A stretch of 6,720 nt of DNA. It comes from a bacterium. GTDB taxonomy: Bacteria > Spirochaetota > JAHITG01. The position numbers and the translations under genes were made by a program. The notes beneath the pieces were generated by a model, which was not told where the DNA came from, searched no databases, and was given only the letters and a program-made list of their open reading frames with translations. This document shows, piece by piece, positions 1 through 6,720 of the stretch (the first letter of the stretch is position 1; each line of letters starts with the position of its first letter). The stretch lies in contig JAQTRT010000183.1 of NCBI GenBank assembly GCA_028711675.1, positions 1 through 6,720 of the forward strand. Direction: 5' to 3'.

Positions 1-1
1 T

Positions 2-385
2 TATGCCACGGCCAATTATACAGAAATTTACAATAATACTATTTACAGTAATGCTGGTTCAGGTATCTATGGTAATGCTCTTGCTTATGTTTATAACAAT
101 GTCATTCTATCTAATAAGCCTTATGGTATTAATGGAACAGCAGGGACTTTTTATGTGGGATATAACACTTTTTATGGTAATCAAACCGCTCCTTACAATG
201 ATAATGGATTTGTTAGTCTCCGTCCTGGTAACATTTTTGGACAAGACCCGATGATTGACACAACTTCATCATTTACAATCACCTCATCCAATAGTTGTGC
301 TATTGACAGAGCATCTATCATTACCAATGTATCAGATACTTATCGTGGTTTTGCCCCGGACATGGGCTGGAAGGAATCGAGTTTC
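2..385 (+). other. Module M0 (tail only): last beta-helix rungs and C-terminal cap
   Basis: Residues 1-128. This is the end of a module whose beginning is left of the window. The last two rungs are visible (YTEIYNNTIYSNAGSGIYG, then a rung with NNVILSNKPYGI). They are followed by the exit segment GYNTFYGN, a loop, and the cap: PGNI...DPMIDTTSSFTITS, then CAID at about residues 98-101, and DMGWKESSF at residues 120-128. The layout matches the end of choice-of-anchor Q type beta-helix proteins (DP-x-F...SPAIDAG...DIGAYE), which is family knowledge recalled rather than searched. The cap is very similar to those of M1 and M3. Confidence 0.8.
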
Positions 386-3300
386 TCCAATGCATTAATT
401 TATTCTGCCTGGGTTTTACCGCCTAGGGATGTATGGACACGGACAATCGGGGACGCCTTATTGCAGGCAACCAATAATTGTATTATTCAATGTTATTCAA
501 CCTATGGACCATTTTACGAACCTGTCACGATCTCAGGATTTACCAATCTTGTTGTCCGTTCCTATGACTGGACTAACAGTCAGGATAATACAAATACGAT
601 TATAATAGCACAAGGAGCTGATCATGCTGTGATGATAACAAATTCCAGGAATGTGACAATCCGGGGATTCAGCATAAAAGGAGCAAATAATAACGGTGTT
701 TATGTTTTCAATTCACAGCAGTGTAAAATAGTTAACAATCAAATCTTCAGTAACGCTCATTATGGCGTGAATATCAATAATACTTATTCCAATGAAATAA
801 GACAAAACCAGATACACGATAATTATAGCGCTGCTGATGACAGTGACATATATATCCAGGGCGAATCAGGCGACCGCAATCTGATACTGTCCAACAATAT
901 CTTTAATAGAAGTTCTGCTTTATCGCGAAAATTCGGCATATATATCAATACGGGCGATCTGAACACTGTTTCAGCAAATAACGTCCATGCGTATCTAAAC
1001 ACTGATGACAGAGGTGTTTTTCTTAATAATTATGCGATGAGTAATAACATCATAAATAACCGGATTTATTCCAATTATGACGGTATTTTTGTTTATAATT
1101 ATTCCCACTATAACAGTATTTTAACCAACGAAAACCATGATAATTCCAGATATGGGATTTACTTATACTGGTATGTTTATTATACGAAGATTTACAGAAA
1201 CCGCATTTATAATAATATGAACAATATCGGGATTTGTCTCTACGATTATGCTCATTATACAGAAATTATCAATAATGTAATTTTTAAAAATAACAATGGC
1301 ATCTATGGTCATGATTCCCTGGGATACATATATAATAATATTATAATATCTAATTATAATTATGGAGTTAACCGTAATAACAATACCCTGAATGTCGGGT
1401 ATAATGTTTTTTATGGCAATGAATTTGGACCTTATTACAATTTAACCGGACAAGCAGGCAACATCACGGCAATTGACCCGCTCATTGACACAATCACCTC
1501 GTTTACCATTATTTCTCCGGTAAGCATCGCGATTGACAATGCCACGAATTATTACTCTGAGTCCTTTAACGGTAACGGCCTTGACATGGGCTGGAAAGAA
1601 TCGGGTTTTACCCAGGCACGTCCGACCAATTATGTCCATGTCTGGCCAATTGATAAATGGACAAACACGATTATGAATGCCCTGTCCATTGCCGGGAACA
1701 ACAGTATCGTCGAATGTCTGCCCAAACCCGTGGGCTTCTTTGAGTCCGTCCGTATTACCGGTAAAACCAACCTCATCCTCCGAAGTATTTCATGGACAAA
1801 TAGCAGGGATAATGATTCAACGATTATTTATCCTTTTGGATACACCAGAGGAGTTATCATTACAAATTCCAAAAATATCACTGTCCAGGGATTTACCATC
1901 AAGAACGCCTCTCAGGCAGGGATATATATTGATCAGGCCATATCCAATAAAATCCTCAATAACAAAATAAAAGATAATAATTATGGAATACGCCTCATTT
2001 CAAATTTGAATGGCCATAATTATATCGCCAGCAATGAAATATTCAAAGAATCAGGATCTGCTCAACTATATGGAATTTACATTACAGATAATGATCGTAA
2101 TACAATATACTCCAATAAAATTCATAACAACTGGAATTATGGAGTTTATATTGATAATGGAAATGCGGAAAGGAATGTAATAAAAGCTAATGATATCTAT
2201 AATAATTCAATCTCTGATGATCAAGAATATGGCATTTATTTATTCGGGAATAGAGACAACCTGGTTATTTCCAATTCTATCCATCATGGTAACTATGGTA
2301 TCGTGGTAGACAGCGGTAATACACATCAAATTTACAGGAATATGATCCACCACTTTGTTAATGACGGCATTTATTTTAATAATACGGTCTCTCAAAGTAA
2401 TTTTATTGTTAAAAATGAAATTTATTCAAATAATGGTTTCGGGTTAAATGTAAACTCCGCATCAGCGCATTATATGAATATACTTACCAATCAGATATAT
2501 GGCAATTATCGCGGAATGTATCTGTACGGGAGTGATAATGTCAATATTAACAGGAACCTGTTTCATGATAATTTACGCACAGGCGCAAATAACATGGGAA
2601 TATATCTGAGAAATACCTCAACCAACATAAGAGTAATAAATAATACATTCTATAATAATAACTGCGGATTATACATCGTTGAATCATCCCGCTGCCAAAT
2701 AACGAACAATATTTTTCTGTCTCACGCGGGCGCCGGCAGTTATAACGGATGCGCCCTTTATGGGACATCATCCGGTCCCTGTTATTATGATTATAATGTA
2801 TTCTGGAATAATAGTCGTGACACAAATTCATCAACCATTTTTTTTGCAGGACCTTCCAATTACCATACCCCGCCTGTCATTGATACTGTCTCCACCTTTG
2901 ACATTTTGTCTCCTACCAGTATCTGCGTTGACCACGCGAAAATCATTTCCGGTGTTTCCGGGACCTGGAGCGAGAACGGTCCTGATATTGGCTGGCACGA
3001 ATCAGGATTCGCTTTTACCTCTTTCACGAATGTAGTCCACATCTGGCCGGCTGATGTTTGGACTAACAGCATTACCAATGCGCTGAAGAGCGCCTATGCG
3101 ACAAACAATTCCATCATTGAATGCCATCCTGAAGCAGGTTCCTTCTTTGAGACAGTCCGGATATCAGGTCTGACTAATGTGATCCTGCGAAGTTATGACT
3201 GGACAAACTCACGGGACAATACCACCACGGTTATTGATTCACTTTATTTTTCACGGGCTGTTACTATCACCAATTCAAAAAATATTACCATCATAGGGTT

Positions 3301-6300
3301 CACTGTTAAAAACGCCGCCGACGGGATTTACATTACTGATTCCATATCCAATCAAATACTGAATAACCGCATTATGGATAATTCCAGGTCAGGAGTTTTA
3401 ATCACTTCTAATAATACATGTTATAACACAATCTCGTCCAACAGTATTTTTAATGAATTTGGCGTTCAACAGGACCATGGCATCCGTATGCTGAGAAGCA
3501 GTTTTAATCTGATTTTTACCAACCGGATTTATAATAATACTACCAATGGCATTTATATGACAGGCACATGCCGGAGCAACATAATAAAACAGAATAATAT
3601 CTGTAATCTGAACACATGGAACCAGGACCAGGGTATCAGGATTAATGACGGGGTGCATAATATGATTTATAATAACCATATTTTCCGTCATCAGCTTTTT
3701 GGTATTTATTTAACAGGCGCGTCCAGCACCAATGGGATAATCAAAAATACGGTTTGGTCCAATAATGCCAATGAAGGGATATATCTGACAGGCGGTAATG
3801 TGCGGTATAATATTATCATGTCCAATGAGGTCCATAGGATGATCCAATATGACGGTATCTGTATTGATTCCGGTACGTACAGTACATACAATATTATTAA
3901 ACGGAATTTAATCCATCATAATAACCGGTATGGTATTTATCTGTATCAGGCAAATGATAATGATGTCGTTAACAATACTGTTTACAGCAATCATGGCTAT
4001 GCAATATATGGCAATCAGTCAACTTTTAATGTCCTTAATAACATCATTCTTTCCAACGGGGGATACGGAATTGTCCGTGCAACTTCCGGAACAGTATCCG
4101 TGGGATATAACAGCCTTTATGGACATTCTTCGGGAGCATGGAGCGCTGTTAATATATTACCGGGTAATATTACCAATACCAGTCCCATGATCGATACCAC
4201 CACTTCCTTTATAATTACTTCCCCACTCTCTTCGGCTATTGATACGGCTACTAATGTCTTTAATGAATCTTTTCAAGGAAATGGCCTGGACATGGGCTGG
4301 AAGGAATCCGGATTTACAGCCAATTACGTCCAGGTTATTCCCCGTGGAATATGGCGGGCTAACATTAATGATGCTCTATTGCAAACAACTAACAATTGTA
4401 TTGTCCAATGTGAACGAAAACCAGGGGGATATGCTGAATCAGTGAAAATCCGTAATTTGACCAATGTCATTCTGCGTACTTTTGACTGGACCAATAACAA
4501 AGACAATTCCTCCACGTTCGTCAACGGAGTTACAAAGGACAAAGCTATTAGTATTGAGGACTCAAAAGTTATTACTATCCTGGGATTTAGTATTATCAAT
4601 GCGGATAAAGGTATTTATGTTACCAATTCCTATTCAAACCAGATCCGCCATAACCGGATATATAATAACCAAACGTATGGTATTTTAATAGTCTCAGAGA
4701 TAGCCGATTATAATGTCATTACTTCCAATAGAATATATAATCCGGGTACAGCTTATCAGGATTATGGTATCTGGATCAATGATGGGGATTACAATACTGT
4801 CTATTCCAACCAGATTTATAATCAGGATTCCCATGGCATCAGATTAAATAGCACAGGTGGTATTCCGCGAAACAACAGAATTGTGAATAATTCTATTTAT
4901 GATATCAGCGGTAGTGTTCAAAATTACGGTATTATCCTGCGCGCCGGTCAAGTCAACAGTATAACTTCCAATTATATTTATAACAATATATCTGACGGAG
5001 TCTATCTTGATAATTCAGGAGCAACCGGGTCATTCAGCAATTGTATCAACAACAATTATATTAATGATAATGGACGATATGGCGTTTATTTATTCAGTGA
5101 TAATGAAGACTATAACCATATTGAAGCAAACCATATTTACAACCGGAACAACCTGCTCTGGAGGCAGGACGCGGGTATCTATAATGACAGCGGAGACCAG
5201 AATATAATCCGTTCCAATTATATCTGCCGTCATGATAATTATGGCATTGATTTAAGGAATAGCGCAAGAAGCAATCTTATATTAAATAACCGGATTTGCT
5301 CTAATCATAATTCTTACGGCATCCTTATCTACGGTACGGGAGCCCATTATAACCGGATTATGACCAATATAATTCATGATAACCCCGATAACGGCGTTTA
5401 CATAAATGGGGGTGATTTTAATATAACTTCCCGGAATCTGATTTACAGGAACATGAGTGACGCTATCAGGATCCATAATACTCTCAATGATTCATTCAGC
5501 AACCAGGTTATCAATAATACCCTTTATAAGAATGCCGGGAACGGAATCTACGGCAGTGTGAATTGCAATTTTAATGCCGTTAATAATATTATTTTTTCCA
5601 ACACAGGATATGGAGTCAGACAGGATGCCGGGACCAGGACAAGTAAAATTAAATATAACATTATTTACGGTAATACATCGGGGGTATCCAACGGAGGCGG
5701 TATTGTCTATCAATACGGCAATATTACCTGTGCCGACCCCCTGCGCCAGCCCGATATTCCCTGCAATATTTCCAGCGCTGCCAGTCCTGCTGTTGATAAT
5801 GCCACTAATATCCCCGGCACTTCCGATGTTTATAATGGGGCCAGGCCGGATATGGGCTGGATGGAATCAGGTTTTACTAATCCCGCTTTCCTGGGCCCAT
5901 TCTATGTGGATGATGATTCCGGTAATGATTTAAATGAAGGGTCTTTTATCAGGCCGTTCCGGACGATTCAGAGAGCAGTCCATGCCATGACTCCGGGAGT
6001 CATATATCCCCGGACATATATATTCCCCGGGCTTTATAAGGAACATATCGTTATTTCATCCAACATCAGTACAAATATACTGATTACCGGATTATCAAAT
6101 ACAATGCCCGTTCTTAATGGTTCCCTGGTTACCAATTATGCCTTTCAGATAACCAATGCCAGCCGCATCACAATCCGGAACCTGGAGATAAAAAATTTTG
6201 CCGGAAGCGGTATTGTTATCCAGGGCATCTCCACCAATATTACCCTTGCCAGCAACACGGTCTGTTCCAATAACCTGAACGGTGTTTTCATTGATTCCGC

Positions 6301-6720
6301 TTTAATTCATAACAATTATCTAAAATATAATCAAATAGGGGGGTTCAACCAGGATAACGGAATCCGGGTTCATGATGCATATAATAATTATATCCTGGCC
6401 AATAATATTTTTAATAACCAGCTGAATGGAATTAATCTGTCAGGGAACGCGTCTTTAAATGATATCCGGAATAATAATATCTTTGCTAATAACAGCAATG
6501 GTATAGCCGTTAATTCGGAAGGTGCGGACAACAACATTATTATTTCCAACAGGATACACGGCCCCCGGCAGGCAGCAGGTATCTATATCGCTGATGCGGA
6601 TAATACTGTTATCAGGAAAAATGACTGTAATCATCAAAATTACGGGATATACCTGGCCTTATCAGCAACGAATAATTATATCACTTTAAACAATATTTGT
6701 TCGAATAATAATGATGGCAT
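2..6720 (+). CDS. Giant modular right-handed parallel beta-helix repeat protein (internal fragment, both ends missing)
   Basis: Frame 2 is open for 2,239 complete codons (last full codon ends at 6718) with no stop. Such a length without a stop in AT-rich DNA cannot be chance, and every other frame is broken repeatedly. The visible part is roughly 245 kDa. The translation is made of Asn/Ile/Tyr-rich rungs of about 22-28 residues with the pattern N-x-I-Y-x-N-x-x-x-G-I-Y-[IL], the hallmark of PbH1/NosD-like right-handed beta-helices. The rungs are arranged as five successive modules plus a leading tail, each closed by a D-[MI]-G-W-x-E-S cap at residues 120, 528, 995, 1430 and 1950. No start, signal peptide, membrane segment, sorting signal or stop lies in the window, so localisation is inferred: proteins of this type are normally exported. 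Possible roles are adhesin, polysaccharide binding or polysaccharide lyase/epimerase; no catalytic residues can be assigned. The structural class is near certain, the function unknown. Confidence 0.95.
359..378 (+). repeat. Cap repeat copy 1 (M0), 20 identical bases with 4289-4308
   Basis: The codons for DMGWKE plus two bases of the next Ser codon are identical over 20 bases to the M3 cap. The M1 cap at 1583-1602 differs by a single A/G in the Lys codon over the same stretch. It marks the end of a module. Confidence 0.7.
386..1609 (+). other. Module M1: head, about 10 beta-helix rungs, cap
   Basis: Residues 129-536 (408 aa). The head holds W145 (DVWTRTIGDALLQATNN), C160 and C164 (CIIQC), E173 in GPFYEPVTI, and SYDWTNSQDN with W190. 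The segment MITNSRNVTIRGFSI then leads into the rungs. About ten rungs can be counted by their turn motifs: NGVYV, YGVNI, SDIYI, FGIYI, RGVFL, DGIFV, YGIYL, IGICL, NGIYG, YGVNR. The exit is VGYNVFYGN. The cap reads GNITAIDPLIDTITSFTI, AIDNATN and DMGWKESGF (528-536). The rung region is unusually aromatic around residues 384-394. The head is closest to that of M4, and the final rungs are closest to M0. Confidence 0.85.
452..493 (+). repeat. Head repeat copy 1 (M1), paired with 4370-4411
   Basis: These 14 codons (DALLQATNNCIIQC) match the M4 copy at 33 of 42 bases. All nine differences are transitions. Six of the eight differing codons are synonymous, and the other two give Ala/Thr and Ile/Val. 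This indicates duplication followed by selection on the protein. Confidence 0.7.
1610..3010 (+). other. Module M2: head, about 11 beta-helix rungs, divergent cap
   Basis: Residues 537-1003 (467 aa). The head has VHVWPIDKWTNTIMNAL (W553), SIVEC (C572), GFFESVRITG (E581) and SISWTNSRDN (W598), followed by VIITNSKNITVQGFTIKNA. Eleven rungs are recognisable from the turns AGIYI, YGIRL, YGIYI, YGVYI, YGIYL, YGIVV, DGIYF, FGLNV, RGMYL, MGIYL and CGLYI. The cap departs from its neighbours. The exit rung is GPCYYDYNVFWNN, the usual D-P-[ML]-I-D is replaced by PPVIDTVSTFDILSP, A-I-D by CVDHAK, and the final motif is DIGWHESGF (995-1003). The cap region also carries more Cys than those of M1 and M3. 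The head is closest to that of M3. Confidence 0.85.
3011..4315 (+). other. Module M3: head, about 11 beta-helix rungs, cap
   Basis: Residues 1004-1438 (435 aa). The head has VVHIWPADVWTNSITNAL (W1020), SIIEC (C1041, two residues further from the Trp than in the other modules), GSFFETVRISG (E1050) and SYDWTNSRDN (W1067), then VTITNSKNITIIGFTVKNA. Rung turns are DGIYI, SGVLI, HGIRM, NGIYM, QGIRI, FGIYL, EGIYL, DGICI, YGIYL, YAIYG and YGIVR. The exit is VGYNSLYGHS. The cap is PGNITNTSPMIDTTTSF, SPLSSAIDTATN and GNGLDMGWKESGF, ending at residue 1438. The cap closely resembles those of M0 and M1. Confidence 0.85.
4289..4308 (+). repeat. Cap repeat copy 2 (M3), 20 identical bases with 359-378
   Basis: This is the M3 cap copy of DMGWKES, identical at DNA level to the M0 cap. 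Both copies stand directly before heads that are also a matching pair (M1 and M4), so the similarity spans the cap-head junction. Confidence 0.7.
4316..5875 (+). other. Module M4: head, about 14 beta-helix rungs (longest module), variant cap
   Basis: Residues 1439-1958 (520 aa). The linker between the previous cap and the head Trp is four residues shorter than in M1-M3 (W1451 is 21 rather than 25 residues after the cap Asp). The head continues with INDALLQTTNN, CIVQC (C1466, C1470), PGGYAESVKI (E1479) and TFDWTNNKDN (W1496), then ITILGFSIINADKGIYV. About fourteen rung turns follow: KGIYV, YGILI, YGIWI, HGIRL, YGIIL, DGVYL, YGVYL, AGIYN, YGIDL, YGILI, NGVYI, DAIRI, NGIYG and YGVRQ. The cap lacks the TTSSFxITSP segment. 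It reads GNITCADPLRQPDIPC, ASPAVDNATN and DMGWMESGF (1950-1958), closer to the generic SPAIDAG form of the family. Confidence 0.85.
4370..4411 (+). repeat. Head repeat copy 2 (M4), paired with 452-493
   Basis: This is the M4 counterpart (DALLQTTNNCIVQC) of the M1 head repeat. The M2 and M3 heads at the same place have NAL and S-I-[VI]-E-C instead and are clearly less similar, so M1 and M4 heads form a pair. Confidence 0.7.
5876..6718 (+). other. Module M5 (partial): DUF1565-like head and at least 7 beta-helix rungs
   Basis: Residues 1959-2239, running off the right edge. After a short linker the head begins with FYVDDDSGNDLNEGSF (1967 onward) rather than the W-P-x-D-x-W form of M1-M4. It then passes through FPGLYKEHIVI (E2014) and FQITNASRITIRNLEI into the rungs. 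Rung turns seen are SGIVI, NGVFI, NGIRV, NGINL, NGIAV, AGIYI and YGIYL, with another starting at the edge (NNNDG). No cap is reached. The conserved head Cys and the DWTNSRDN segment of M1-M4 are absent, although the ITNxxxITIxxxxIKN segment before the first rung is shared, so the heads appear to be distant homologues. Confidence 0.8.
5900..6058 (+). other. DUF1565-like N-terminal domain inside the polypeptide
   Basis: Residues 1967-2019 read Y-V-D-D-D-S-G-N-D followed by G-S-F-I-R-P-F-R-T-I-Q-R-A-V and then F-P-G-L-Y-K-E-H-I-V-I. This is the order of signatures typical of DUF1565 and related beta-helix leaders (YVdxxxGnDxnxGtxxxPfkTIqxA...pGtYxExvxI). In this family the domain forms the entry to the beta-helix and usually sits just after a signal peptide. 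Here it lies at least 1,966 residues into the chain. The assignment rests on recalled motifs and not on a profile search. Confidence 0.7.

Noticed and set aside
1321..1400. TATAAT-like sequences resembling -10 promoter boxes
   Set aside because: They arise from Tyr-Asn and Ile-Asn codon pairs in the rungs, occur dozens of times through the gene and lack a matching -35 element and a downstream gene.
2838..2845. Run of eight T that could act as a phase-variation or frameshift tract
   Set aside because: The same reading frame is open on both sides and the module structure continues unchanged, so no slippage is needed. One short run without tract-length evidence is not enough.
2760..3010. Possible gene boundary or frameshift at the unusual M2 cap
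   Set aside because: Codon-by-codon reading shows the frame intact across the region, the cap motif DIGWHESGF is present, and the M3 head follows at the usual 25-residue distance.
1041..5360. Recurring short DNA words such as AACCGGAT that might suggest a CRISPR or a regulatory repeat array
   Set aside because: They are the Asn-Arg-Ile codons of the rung consensus, in frame, irregularly spaced and with variable flanks. There is no constant repeat of 23 or more bases with unique spacers.
6338..6343. Run of six G in M5 as a contingency tract
   Set aside because: It encodes two Gly in frame inside a normal rung, and there is nothing to show length variation.
3..6637. Many ATG-to-stop ORFs of 60-119 codons in other frames, for example 5574-5933 (+) and 2547-2834 (-)
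   Set aside because: All overlap the continuous frame-2 coding sequence, have skewed compositions rich in Met, Ile, Pro and Leu that mirror the Asn/Tyr/Ile codons read out of frame, and show no recognisable domain or ribosome binding context.
2..6720. Assignment to nosD or to a specific pectate lyase or mannuronan epimerase
   Set aside because: Similarity is to the general PbH1 fold only. No copper-handling neighbours, lyase catalytic residues or epimerase motifs are visible.

Overview
The whole window lies inside one giant protein-coding gene on the + strand. Reading frame 2 (codons starting at positions 2, 5, 8 and so on) runs through all 2,239 complete codons to the right edge without a stop. 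No start codon can be assigned and no stop is reached, so both ends of the gene lie outside the window. There are no intergenic stretches, RNA genes, mobile elements or CRISPR arrays. The other five frames contain only short chance ORFs produced by the AAT/TAT/ATT-rich coding sequence.

The product is a right-handed parallel beta-helix (beta-solenoid) protein of the PbH1/NosD-like type. Its rungs are about 22-28 residues long and rich in Asn, Ile and Tyr, with the recurring pattern N-x-I-[YFH]-x-N-x-x-x-G-[IV]-[YR]-[IVL]. The helix is not one uninterrupted solenoid. It is a chain of whole modules, each with its own head, its own stack of rungs and its own closing cap ending in D-[MI]-G-W-x-E-S-x-F. 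From left to right: M0 (only the tail, nt 2-385), M1 (386-1609, 408 aa), M2 (1610-3010, 467 aa), M3 (3011-4315, 435 aa), M4 (4316-5875, 520 aa) and M5 (5876 to the right edge, at least 281 aa). M1-M4 share a head with fixed residue spacing (Trp-19 to 21-Cys-9-Glu-17-Trp). M5 begins instead with a head resembling the DUF1565 domain that commonly opens bacterial beta-helix proteins. The caps resemble the 'SPAIDAG...DIGAYE' ending of choice-of-anchor Q beta-helix proteins, with Trp after the DMG.

The source is most likely a bacterium, probably from an environmental or metagenomic lineage that carries giant modular surface proteins. The window has no taxonomic marker, so I do not name a phylum. 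Overall base composition is AT-rich, very AT-rich in some rung stretches (11 G/C in 60 at 1321-1380) and more balanced in heads and caps (28 in 60 at 2881-2940). By analogy with the family the protein is probably exported and acts at the cell surface or outside the cell, in adhesion, polysaccharide binding or polysaccharide cleavage. No catalytic site, signal peptide or anchor is visible here, so function is open.

The most interesting aspects are the concatenation of complete capped beta-helix units in one polypeptide, the strictly kept head geometry, and module relationships (M1 head close to M4 head, M2 close to M3) that suggest duplication of multi-module blocks.
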